From: Bryobacterales bacterium F-183
GTDB lineage: Bacteria; Acidobacteriota; Terriglobia; Bryobacterales; Bryobacteraceae
Direction: 5' to 3'
Assembly: GCA_016865505.2 (NCBI GenBank)
Contig: AP025252.1
Location: 2,232,001-2,296,000, forward strand
DNA: 64,000 bases
Part shown: positions 8,288 to 16,242 of the stretch, piece by piece
Layout: every line of letters begins with the position of its first letter
Numbering within the stretch: the stretch's first letter is position 1
Notes under the pieces: generated by a model
Told to the model about the DNA's origin: nothing
Seen by the model: the letters and a program-made list of their open reading frames with translations, nothing else
The model's database searches: none
Translations under genes and position numbers: made by a program

Positions 8288-10430
8288 CGCCGCGATCGCC
8301 GCCACAGCCGCGGAAAACACCACCAATTTCCTGCGCGATGTCGCGCCCATCCTCAACAAGGCGGGCTGTACATCCGGCCCCTGTCATGGCTCGGCCAAAG
8401 GCAAGAACGGCTTCAAGCTTTCTCTACGCGGCTACGATCCGCAGTTCGACTATGAAGCCTTGCTCTACGACCTTTCCGGACGCCGCTTCAATCGTGCCGA
8501 CCCCGCACAAAGCCTGATGCTCGCCAAGCCCACGCAGCAAGTGGCGCACCAGGGCGGCCTCCGATTTGAGAAGGACACCCGCTACTACAAGACCATCTAC
8601 AACTGGATCGCCCAAGGTGTTCCGTACGGTGACCCCAACAAAGACGCTGTCGAATCCCTGCAAGTACAGCCCAAGGACATCCTGATGGATCAGCCCGGCC
8701 TTGCCCAAACCGTCAAGGTTACCGCTGTATACAAGGACGGCACCACGCGCGACGTCACCGCCGATGCCAACGTCGAAAGCAACGTGCCCGATGTCGCCAA
8801 GGTGTCTGACGAGGCCAAGGTCAGCGGCGAACGCATCGGCGAGGCGACCCTGCTCGTTCGCTACCAAGGCAAGTTCACCACCGTTCCGGTCACCATCCTG
8901 AACCCCAAGCCCGGCTTCACCTGGAAGGCCCTTCCGCAAAACAACTTTGTGGATGAGCTCATCGACGCCAAGCTTAAAAAACTCAAGATACAGCCCACAG
9001 GCCTTGCCAGCGATGCTGCCTTCCTCCGTCGCGTCACCTTGGACCTCACCGGCCAGACTCCGTCGCCGGATGCGGTCCGCGCCTTCCTGGCCGATCCTAC
9101 GCCCACTAAACTAAAGCGCCAAAAGACCATCGAAAAGCTGCTCGCCAGCCCTGCCTACGTCGACCATTGGACCGTCAAGTGGGGCGACCTTCTGCAGAAC
9201 AATCGCAAGTTTTTGGGCGAAAAAGGAGCCTTTGGCTTCCGTGAATGGATCCGAGCTTCACTCGCGGCCAACAAGCCCTGGGACAAGATGGTGCACGAAC
9301 TCATCGCCAGCCGCGGATCTTCTTACGACAACCCGGCCGCGAACTTCTACCGCATCACCAAGGACGCCAAGCCCGCCATGGAAAAGACGACCCAGGTCTT
9401 CCTCGGCGTCCGCATGGTCTGCGCCCAGTGCCACGACCATCCCTTCGAAAAGTGGACCCAAAATCAGTACTACGAAATGTCGGCGTTCCTCTCTCCAGTC
9501 GGCGTTCGCGCCGGTTATGAAGTGGGCGAAGACATCGTGTACGACCAGCGCGCCAACTACGACATGAAGCACCCCAAAGACGGCCATGTCGTCGCACCCA
9601 AGTTCCTGGTGGCCACCTCTGGCGCCAACAACATCCCGATCCCCAACGACGAGCGCCGCCGCGACGCTTATGCCGATTGGCTCACCTCCAAGACCAATCC
9701 CTTCTTCGCTCGCTCCACCGCCAACCGCGTTTGGAGTTACTTCTTCGGCCGCGGCATCATCGACCCTGTCGACGACATTCGCGCCTCCAATCCTCCCGTG
9801 AACCCAGAACTCCTCGATGCGCTCACCAAGGACTTCACCGATCACAACTTCGACCTCCGCAACCTGATGCGCGTCATCGTCAACTCGCGTACCTATCAGG
9901 CCGGCATCGAAACCAACGAGTGGAACTCGCTCGATACCGAAAACTTCTCGCACCAGTTCCCCCGCCGCCTCAGCGCCGAGCAATTGATGGACGGCGTCGC
10001 CGCCGCTACCGGAACCCGGCCCGCATTCCCAGAGGTCCCGCCAGACACCACGGCATCGCAAGTCCCCGATCCCCACGTCGGTAAGGAAGGGTTCCTTGAT
10101 GTCTTCGGACGCCCCTCGCGCGAATCCCCCTGCGAATGCGAACGCCGCACGGACTTCTCGCTGCCGCAGGCGCTCAACCTCGTCAACGGCCGTACGATCT
10201 CCAGTTCGGTGGCCGACCCGAAGGGGCGCATCGCCAAGCTGATCTTAAGCGGCGTGGACGACAAGAAAGTCGTCGAAGACCTGTATTTATCGGCCATCGG
10301 ACGCATACCCACCGCAGCGGAAAGCGCCTCTGCCGTCCAGTACATGGCCGGCCAGGGTGGACGAGCATCCCGCGCGCAGGACCTGCTCTGGGCCCTGCTC
10401 AACAGCAAAGCATTTTTGTACAACCACTAG
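8259..10430 (+). CDS. DUF1549/DUF1553 cytochrome-like protein with Ig-like domain (723 aa)
   Basis: A secreted protein of the DUF1549-DUF1553 family typical of Planctomycetes and Solibacter. Residues 1-18 are a signal peptide. The N-terminal heme-like motif is unusual, C-x4-C-H (Cys37, Cys42, His43 in 'GCTSGPCHG'), rather than CxxCH. Residues ~150-220 resemble a Big_2 Ig-like domain ('VTAVYKDGTTRDVTADA'). DUF1549 follows ('FVDELIDAKLKKL', 'DLTGQTPSP'), with a regular CxxCH at Cys388-His392 ('MVCAQCHDHPFEKW'). The C-terminal half is DUF1553 ('FARSTANRVWSYFFGRGI', 'RRLSAEQLMDG'). It is the third gene of the operon, starting 29 bases inside the PPC gene. Function is unproven; the genes always found around it suggest a multi-heme extracytoplasmic complex. 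Confidence 0.88.
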   Translation: MRILLLAATSAAIAATAAENTTNFLRDVAPILNKAGCTSGPCHGSAKGKNGFKLSLRGYDPQFDYEALLYDLSGRRFNRADPAQSLMLAKPTQQVAHQGGLRFEKDTRYYKTIYNWIAQGVPYGDPNKDAVESLQVQPKDILMDQPGLAQTVKVTAVYKDGTTRDVTADANVESNVPDVAKVSDEAKVSGERIGEATLLVRYQGKFTTVPVTILNPKPGFTWKALPQNNFVDELIDAKLKKLKIQPTGLASDAAFLRRVTLDLTGQTPSPDAVRAFLADPTPTKLKRQKTIEKLLASPAYVDHWTVKWGDLLQNNRKFLGEKGAFGFREWIRASLAANKPWDKMVHELIASRGSSYDNPAANFYRITKDAKPAMEKTTQVFLGVRMVCAQCHDHPFEKWTQNQYYEMSAFLSPVGVRAGYEVGEDIVYDQRANYDMKHPKDGHVVAPKFLVATSGANNIPIPNDERRRDAYADWLTSKTNPFFARSTANRVWSYFFGRGIIDPVDDIRASNPPVNPELLDALTKDFTDHNFDLRNLMRVIVNSRTYQAGIETNEWNSLDTENFSHQFPRRLSAEQLMDGVAAATGTRPAFPEVPPDTTASQVPDPHVGKEGFLDVFGRPSRESPCECERRTDFSLPQALNLVNGRTISSSVADPKGRIAKLILSGVDDKKVVEDLYLSAIGRIPTAAESASAVQYMAGQGGRASRAQDLLWALLNSKAFLYNH

Positions 10431-10450
10431 TAAAGGAGCAACGCGACACC

Positions 10451-11899
10451 ATGATTTCGATCCCAGGACGCAGAACGTATTTTTGTGAAGGTCCGACGCG
10501 GCGTGAACTGATGCGCGTAGGCTCGGTTGGCCTCATGGGCCTCAACCTCGCGCACTTCTTCTCGTGGCAAAAGGCGCAGGCCGCCACCACCAATCCACTG
10601 GTGGGCCAGAAAGGCTTTGGCCAGGCCAAGTCCGTCATCATGATCTTCCTGCAAGGCGGCCCGTCGCACATCGACATTTGGGACCCCAAGCCGGAAGCGC
10701 CGCTCAACATCCGCGGTGAGTTTAAGCCCATCAAGACCAAGATCCCGGGCACCTACGTCAGCGAGACGATGCCCATGATGGCCAACGCGCTCGACAAAGC
10801 CACGCTCATCCGCTCGATGAGCTACACGCCGGCGGGCCTCTTCAACCACACCGCGGCGATTTACCAGATGCTCACCGGCTACACGCCGGACAAAGTGTCG
10901 CCATCGGGCCAACTCGAACCGCCGACCCCAGCCGACTTCCCCACCGCCGGCAGCCACATCTCAAAGATGCTGCCGCCCAAAGAACCTGTCCTCCCGTTCG
11001 TCGAACTCCCGCGGCCTCTCCAGGAATCGGGCATCATCGGCAAAGGCGGCGCAGCAGGCTTCCTTGGCAAAGCGTACGATCCCTACCGTCTCTATCAGGA
11101 CCCCGCCAAGCCCATCTCCGTCGACGACCTCACCCTGCGAGACGAAGTGCCTGCCGAGCGCTTGAAGGAACGCTTTGAACTCCTCAAGGGCATCAACGGC
11201 TCCATGCCGGACCTCGAAAAAGCCCTCAACAAACAGGCCGTCGACGAATATTACGCCAAAGCGTACGACCTCGTCCTCTCCGGCAAAGCGCGCGATGCGT
11301 TCGAACTGAGCAAAGAGCCCGCCAAGGTGCGCGAACGCTACGGCATGACCACCTTTGGCCAAGGCCTCCTGCTGTCCCGCCGCCTCATCGAAGCGGGCAC
11401 TCGCTTCGTACAAATGAACTGGCCCTCCGTCGCCAATGGCGATGCCGAGACCGATTCCTGGGACACCCACGCGTCCAACTTCCGCCCGCTAAAAAACCTG
11501 CATTGCCCCAAGCTCGACCGTGCCCTCAGCGCTCTACTCGAAGACATGCACGACCGTGGCCTGCTCAAGGAGACTCTCGTTGTTGCGGTAGGCGAGTTCG
11601 GCCGCAGCCCACGCATCGGCGTCTCCACCTCCGGCAACACCAACGCCCCCGACGGCCGCGACCACTGGCCGTACTGCTATAGCTCCGTCATCGCAGGCGC
11701 AGGCGTCTCCGCCGCACGCCAGTATGGCGAAAGCGACGCGACGGCGTCCTCGCCCAAAGACAAAGCTGTCCACCCGACGGACCTGCTGGCGACCATCTAC
11801 TATGCGCTAGGCATCAACCCGGCCATGGAAGTGTTGAACCATCTCAATCAGCCGCGTGAACTGGTGAAAGGCAAGATCCTGCAGGATCTCTGGGTTTAA
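10451..11899 (+). CDS. DUF1501 protein with Tat-type signal (482 aa)
   Basis: A DUF1501 family protein, related to the alkaline phosphatase/sulfatase superfamily fold by family knowledge. The N-terminus 'TRRELMRVGSVGLMGL' (residues ~18-33) carries a twin-arginine motif and a hydrophobic stretch, which predicts export of a folded protein by Tat. Family landmarks are 'MIFLQGGPSHIDIWDPKP', 'YTPAGLFNHTAAIYQMLTG' and 'VAVGEFGRSPRIG'. ATG 10451 is chosen because it follows the ribosome site AAAGGAG (10432-10438); an upstream in-frame reading from 10136 lies inside the DUF1553 gene. It is the last gene of the four-gene cytochrome operon. DUF1501 and DUF1549/1553 genes are commonly adjacent. The reaction is unknown. 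The stop overlaps the selB stop from the other strand by 4 bases. Confidence 0.9.
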   Translation: MISIPGRRTYFCEGPTRRELMRVGSVGLMGLNLAHFFSWQKAQAATTNPLVGQKGFGQAKSVIMIFLQGGPSHIDIWDPKPEAPLNIRGEFKPIKTKIPGTYVSETMPMMANALDKATLIRSMSYTPAGLFNHTAAIYQMLTGYTPDKVSPSGQLEPPTPADFPTAGSHISKMLPPKEPVLPFVELPRPLQESGIIGKGGAAGFLGKAYDPYRLYQDPAKPISVDDLTLRDEVPAERLKERFELLKGINGSMPDLEKALNKQAVDEYYAKAYDLVLSGKARDAFELSKEPAKVRERYGMTTFGQGLLLSRRLIEAGTRFVQMNWPSVANGDAETDSWDTHASNFRPLKNLHCPKLDRALSALLEDMHDRGLLKETLVVAVGEFGRSPRIGVSTSGNTNAPDGRDHWPYCYSSVIAGAGVSAARQYGESDATASSPKDKAVHPTDLLATIYYALGINPAMEVLNHLNQPRELVKGKILQDLWV

Positions 11900-13770
11900 A
11901 TCACAACCCTGCTATCGCCAACCCGGCGTGTCACTCTTTCGCGATCCAAAAGCTCCAGCAACGGAATCGCGTACTTGCGGGACACGCCGGTCCACTCCTT
12001 AAACTCTGGCACGCCAAAGCTCTGGCCCTTGCGCGACGCGAGTTGCGAAGCCAAGGTCGCCACTGTCGACGCGTGAAAGATAAGGTCCCCTGTCGCGCGC
12101 ACCAGTCGCTTCTGCTTCAGCAGCATGGCCAGCAGAGTCTTTGCGCGATCCTTAGGCAATCCCGTTCCCGCCAGCACTTGGTCCGTGGACGGCACTTCCA
12201 ACCCCGCTGCCGCAAACGCACCTTCGATCTTCTGCATCGCAGCCTCTTCATCCTGCGCCAGTGCGACACGATGCGAAGGCAGCCGTACATGCTCACCATC
12301 GCTCACCAACTCGCGGTTCTGTTCCAGCAACGCGTCAAACAACTCCTGCGGCGCCTGCGGCAAAAACCGGCTGCGCAGATCCTCGCGAGGCATGCCCACT
12401 GCCAACGGCTGTAGCTTGTGATGCTCAGTTACTGCCGCCCGCATCTTCGCGATCAAAGCATCGCGCCACGCCGCATCCACAAACGTTCCACCAAGCTTCG
12501 GCTGCTGAACTACTGCCTTCGCGATCTCAGTAGCCGTCCACCCCGTGCGCGACGCCAACTCATCCGCCGTCATGCCGAAAAAGCTCTCGCGCACCAGCAG
12601 GGCCACGCACTCGGCAGGCGTCGCCCGTTGCAGCGCATGCAGCCTCTCCACGGTCTGCAGACGCCGCATCCGAACCGGTGGTGCGATCTCCAACACCGTA
12701 CCCCCGCCAATGGTCACCACCGGCGAGAACATCCGAATGATGTATCGGTCCCCCGGCAACACCAGCACCGGCTCACGCAGCACCAACCGCACCAGAGCGG
12801 TCGTCCCCGGCTCCACCGGATGCGTCTGGCTCAGCAGCCGTACCTCTGCTTCCACCACCGCTGTACCCACGTGCAGATGTACCGGCGCCTGATGCTTCAG
12901 CGAAGTCGGCGCGCCCGGCAGCAACTCTAGCTCCGCATCGAATCGTGACGTCGACCGCAGCACTCCAGGCTCCGCCAGCACCATCCCGCGACCCAGATCG
13001 CTCTTCTCCACCCCTGCGATGTTGATCGCCGTACGCTGGCCCGCCACCGCACGCTCTGCCGCTTCGCCATGTACCTGCAAGCCGCGTACCCGCACCATCG
13101 CTCCGCCAGGATGCAGTTGCAACGCGTCACCCACCGCAACCGTCCCCGAATGCAGCGTACCCGTGACCACAGGCCCAAACCCTCGCATCGTAAACGCGCG
13201 ATCTACCGGCAATCGCGTACGCCTAGCCGCATTCTTCTGCGGAATCAAAGCAGCCATCCGCGCGATCTCCGCCTTCAACTCCGCGATCCCCGCGCCCGTC
13301 GTCGAACTCACCGCCATCACCGGAGCGCCTTCCAAGAACGACCCCGCGGCGAACTCTTCAAACTCCATGCGAACCAGATCCACCAACTCAGGCCCTGCCA
13401 GATCCGCCTTCGTCAACACCACAATGCCACGCTCAATCTGCAGCAACCGGCAGATGTCAAAATGCTCCCGCGTCTGCGGCTTGATCGATTCATTGGCCGC
13501 CACCACAAACAGCACAAAGTCGATCCCGCCGACCCCCGCCAGCATGTTGCGTACAAACCGCTCGTGCCCCGGGACATCCACTAGCCCGATGCGAACCCCG
13601 CTATCCAGATCCAGGTGCGCGAACCCCAAGTCAATCGAAATACCTCGCGCCTTCTCCTCGCGCAGCCGGTCCGTCTCAATTCCCGTCAACGCGCGAACCA
13701 GCGCAGTCTTACCATGGTCGATGTGGCCAGCCGTGCCTGCTATGAGATTCGTCCGCAATTCGCTATCCAT
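11896..13770 (-). CDS. selB: Selenocysteine-specific translation elongation factor SelB (624 aa)
   Basis: SelB delivers Sec-tRNA to in-frame UGA codons. The GTPase domain shows 'AGHIDHGKT' (residues 14-22), 'GISIDLGFAHL', 'DVPGHERFVRNMLAG' and 'TKADL'. Further translation-factor beta domains follow ('DRAFTMRGFGPVVTGTLHSG'), and the C-terminal third contains winged-helix regions that read the SECIS hairpin. Length is normal. ATG 13770 is preferred because the frame upstream only encodes an artificial Cys/Arg-rich tail, which is the reverse of the neighbour's CAG repeats; a TTG at 13758 is an alternative. It starts inside the divergent VWA gene (overlap 13742-13770). No selA, selD or tRNA-Sec gene and no selenoprotein is visible in this window. 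Confidence 0.93.
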   Translation of the reverse strand: MDSELRTNLIAGTAGHIDHGKTALVRALTGIETDRLREEKARGISIDLGFAHLDLDSGVRIGLVDVPGHERFVRNMLAGVGGIDFVLFVVAANESIKPQTREHFDICRLLQIERGIVVLTKADLAGPELVDLVRMEFEEFAAGSFLEGAPVMAVSSTTGAGIAELKAEIARMAALIPQKNAARRTRLPVDRAFTMRGFGPVVTGTLHSGTVAVGDALQLHPGGAMVRVRGLQVHGEAAERAVAGQRTAINIAGVEKSDLGRGMVLAEPGVLRSTSRFDAELELLPGAPTSLKHQAPVHLHVGTAVVEAEVRLLSQTHPVEPGTTALVRLVLREPVLVLPGDRYIIRMFSPVVTIGGGTVLEIAPPVRMRRLQTVERLHALQRATPAECVALLVRESFFGMTADELASRTGWTATEIAKAVVQQPKLGGTFVDAAWRDALIAKMRAAVTEHHKLQPLAVGMPREDLRSRFLPQAPQELFDALLEQNRELVSDGEHVRLPSHRVALAQDEEAAMQKIEGAFAAAGLEVPSTDQVLAGTGLPKDRAKTLLAMLLKQKRLVRATGDLIFHASTVATLASQLASRKGQSFGVPEFKEWTGVSRKYAIPLLELLDRERVTRRVGDSRVVI

Positions 13771-14677
13771 CTTGATCGTACTGAGTGCCTGCCTCCACGC
13801 GCAGCAGCAGCAACAGCAGGACCCCGAGCCCGCCACCTTTAAGGCCGGCGCTGTCGAGGTCCGCCTCGACGTCCAGGTCACACAGGGCCGCCGCCTCATC
13901 TCCACCCTCGACAAAAAGGACTTCATCGTCCAGGACGAATCGCGCTCCGTCCCATTGACTTACTTTGGGCGCGAGGCGGAACCGCTCACCGTAGTCCTGC
14001 TGCTCGACATCAGCGGTTCCATGAGCCGATACATCGCAGAGATGTCGCGCATGGCGTCGCAAGCCCTCTCGCAGCTTCGGAAAGGCGATGAGGTCGCCAT
14101 CTTGGTCTACGCCCGCCGCTCCAAGCTCCACTTTGATTTCACGTCCAGCCTCGAAGATGTTGCCCGCCGCATCCAGTCCGCGGCAGAGAACCCCTATGTC
14201 GGCTCCGGTACCTCCACTAATGAGGCCGTGATCGAAGCCGCCAAGCTCCTCGCTCCCCGCAAGGGACGCAAGGCGATAATCGCCGTCACGGACAACGGTG
14301 GCGTCAACTATCAAGTACCCAATGACCTTGTCATCCAGGAACTCTACGCGGCGAACACCATCTTCAACGCCATTGCCGTAGGCAAAGCCGACCGCAACCG
14401 TCCCGCGCGCAACGGTGGTAACCCGGACTTCACGCTTACCGATGTCTTCTTGCTTGCGGACAAAAGCGGTGGCGAGGCTCTCAAAGCCGACCGCGCCGAC
14501 CAGACCTTCGTCGAAATGATCGAACGCGTCCGTACTCGCTACGCCCTTGCCTACCCGCTACCGCCGGACGCCGCGCCAAAGTCCTTCCGCCGCGTCTCCG
14601 TACAGCTCACACCGGAAGCCCAGAAGCAGTACCCCAAAGCTCAGATCCGCGTGCGCGACGGTTACACCACGCCCTAG
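13742..14677 (+). CDS. VWA-domain lipoprotein, acidobacterial VWFA-related type (311 aa)
   Basis: A membrane-anchored von Willebrand factor A domain protein. The N-terminus has a short signal sequence ending in the lipobox L-S-A-C with lipidated Cys17, then a CAG-encoded run of six glutamines (residues 21-26). Residues ~35-80 carry the pattern seen in acidobacterial VWFA-related proteins ('LDVQVTQGRRLISTL', 'DFIVQDE'). The VWA domain follows, with the metal-ion (MIDAS) motif DISGS at residues 89-93. It probably binds proteins at the cell surface. ATG 13742 is chosen because it supplies the signal peptide and lipobox; this places the first 29 bases antisense to the 5' end of selB. Paralogues are numerous in Acidobacteriota. 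The partner is unknown. Confidence 0.85.
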   Translation: MRFVRNSLSILIVLSACLHAQQQQQQDPEPATFKAGAVEVRLDVQVTQGRRLISTLDKKDFIVQDESRSVPLTYFGREAEPLTVVLLLDISGSMSRYIAEMSRMASQALSQLRKGDEVAILVYARRSKLHFDFTSSLEDVARRIQSAAENPYVGSGTSTNEAVIEAAKLLAPRKGRKAIIAVTDNGGVNYQVPNDLVIQELYAANTIFNAIAVGKADRNRPARNGGNPDFTLTDVFLLADKSGGEALKADRADQTFVEMIERVRTRYALAYPLPPDAAPKSFRRVSVQLTPEAQKQYPKAQIRVRDGYTTP

Positions 14678-14704
14678 TTGTAAGATGGGGATTCCGCAAA
14701 AGAC

Positions 14705-15727
14705 ATGGCAAAGTTCAAGGTCGGGATCACCCAGGATTTCTTCGTAGAAGCCAAAGGCCGTTTCGAAGCCGCGCTACAGCACAAGCTTGCCCCGCTAGCG
14801 CACATCGAGTTTGAGCCGATGCCCGCGCAAAAGATCGCCACGCCCGATGTTATCGATCAGTACGATGCCATCTTCGCGCTCGCTGTTAAGTTTAATCGTG
14901 AAAGCCTCACCGGCATTCGCCGCCTTGCTTTGATCGCCCGCTGGGGTGTGGGCTACGACATGATCGACACCGCCGCGCTCACCGAAGCGGACGCCGCGCT
15001 TGCCATCACGCCCAACGCGGTACGCCGCCCCGTCGCAGAAGCGATTCTCACCCTCATCTTTGCGCTCTCGAAAAACCTCTTCATCCAGGACCGTCTCGTA
15101 CGCCAAGGCAAATGGCGTGGTGACCTTCCGTCGCTTGGCGGCTGTCTCGAAGGGAAGACGTTAGGCTCCATCGGCTGCGGCAACATCGCCAAAGAGATGT
15201 TCCGTCTCTCGGCTTCCCTCGGCTTTGGCCGCTTCATCGCGTACGATCCTTACGCGACGCCCATGCCCGGCGTCGAACTCGTGACGCTCGAAGAGGTGAT
15301 GCGCACTAGCGACTTCGTCACCATCAACACGCTCCTCAACGCCGATACACACCACATGATCCGCGAAGAGCACTTCCGCATGATGAAGCCCGACGCCTAC
15401 TTCATCAACACCGCGCGGGGTCCCATCGTCGATCAGGCGGCGCTCACCAAAGCCCTCCGCGAACACTGGATTGCCGGCGCCGGCATCGACGTCTTCGAAC
15501 AGGAACCCGTCGCAAAAGACGAACCACTGATCGAGCTCGACAACGTCATCCTCGCGCCACACGGCCTTGCCTGGACCCAGGAAATCGCTCGCGACAATGG
15601 ACTCGAAGCTTGCGACAACATCATAGCCGTATCCAAAGGCGAAGTGCCCGCAAGCGTCGTCAACCGTGACGTACTCTCGCGTCCCGGCTTTCAGGCCAAG
15701 CTGGCTGCGTTCCGCGCCTCACGCTGA
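14705..15727 (+). CDS. D-isomer-specific 2-hydroxyacid dehydrogenase (340 aa)
   Basis: An NAD(P)-dependent dehydrogenase that interconverts a 2-hydroxy acid and its 2-oxo acid. The nucleotide-binding loop is 'LGSIGCGNIAKEMF', a slightly relaxed GxGxxG with Ala in the last Gly position. The three catalytic residues of the family are visible: Arg in 'NTARGPIVDQ', Glu in 'DVFEQEP', and His in 'ILAPHGLAW'. Length fits the family. Glycerate, phosphoglycerate and hydroxypyruvate enzymes all look alike at this level, so the substrate is open; there is no C-terminal ACT domain as in many SerA proteins. It probably has its own promoter (TAAGAT at 14681-14686). The 3' end overlaps the convergent HAD phosphatase gene by 37 bases. 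Confidence 0.88.
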   Translation: MAKFKVGITQDFFVEAKGRFEAALQHKLAPLAHIEFEPMPAQKIATPDVIDQYDAIFALAVKFNRESLTGIRRLALIARWGVGYDMIDTAALTEADAALAITPNAVRRPVAEAILTLIFALSKNLFIQDRLVRQGKWRGDLPSLGGCLEGKTLGSIGCGNIAKEMFRLSASLGFGRFIAYDPYATPMPGVELVTLEEVMRTSDFVTINTLLNADTHHMIREEHFRMMKPDAYFINTARGPIVDQAALTKALREHWIAGAGIDVFEQEPVAKDEPLIELDNVILAPHGLAWTQEIARDNGLEACDNIIAVSKGEVPASVVNRDVLSRPGFQAKLAAFRASR

Positions 15728-16242
15728 TCCAGGATCCACAACGCAGCTTCTCTCGGACCTTCGGCAACAAAATCAGCAGCCGTCTCGGCGGTACGATCTG
15801 TGATCCCGCTCAGCACCAGGATGCTCGCGCGGCACCCTGCGTTATGCCCGGCGCCAACGTCACCTTCGCGATCTCCAACAATAAACGATTCGGCCAGATC
15901 CAAGTCCAGCTCCGCCGCAGCCTCCAACAACATCGCAGGACTCGGCTTCCGTCGCGACGGCTCAACCTCAGGATGCTCCGGCGCATAGTACGTCGCGTCC
16001 ACAGGCTCGCCCAACTGCCGCAGGAACTCCTCATGCACCGCCTGGAACTGTGCATCTGTATAGAAACCGCGCCCGATGCCGCTCTGATTGGTCACCACCA
16101 CAATCGCGAACCCCGCGCCGCGCAGCCACTTTACGGCCTCTGCCGCGCCCGGCAGGATCTCCACATGAGCAGGATCCGAACAGTACCCAACCTCGCGCAT
16201 CAACGTCCCGTCACGATCAAAGAACACGGCCGGCCTTCTCAT
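15691..16242 (-). CDS. HAD-IIIA phosphatase, GmhB/histidinol-phosphatase-like (183 aa)
   Basis: A haloacid dehalogenase-type phosphatase resembling D-glycero-D-manno-heptose-1,7-bisphosphate 7-phosphatase. Motif I is DRDGTL (nucleophile Asp near residue 9), motif II 'VVTNQSGIGRG', and motif IV 'IVGDREGDVGAG'. In canonical GmhB the segment before 'RKP' carries a Cys-x-His...Cys-x-Cys zinc loop. Here it reads 'YAPEHPEVEPSRRKPSP', so the zinc cysteines are absent. That weakens the heptose assignment; a general sugar-phosphate phosphatase is possible. ATG 16242 overlaps the sulfatase stop codon (ATGA), so it is the second gene of a sulfatase-phosphatase pair. An upstream in-frame start at 16311 would lie wholly within the sulfatase gene. 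Confidence 0.78.
   Translation of the reverse strand: MRRPAVFFDRDGTLMREVGYCSDPAHVEILPGAAEAVKWLRGAGFAIVVVTNQSGIGRGFYTDAQFQAVHEEFLRQLGEPVDATYYAPEHPEVEPSRRKPSPAMLLEAAAELDLDLAESFIVGDREGDVGAGHNAGCRASILVLSGITDRTAETAADFVAEGPREAALWILDQREARNAASLA

Noticed and set aside
11896-13770. Possible selenoprotein genes near selB
   Set aside because: I looked for genes interrupted by an in-frame TGA with continuing similarity and saw none in the window. No tRNA-Sec, selA or selD was seen either.
13771-13926. N-terminal extension of selB giving a Cys-run protein start
   Set aside because: The six-Cys run is the reverse reading of the CAG repeats that encode glutamines in the VWA lipoprotein. SelB homologues begin close to the G1 motif.
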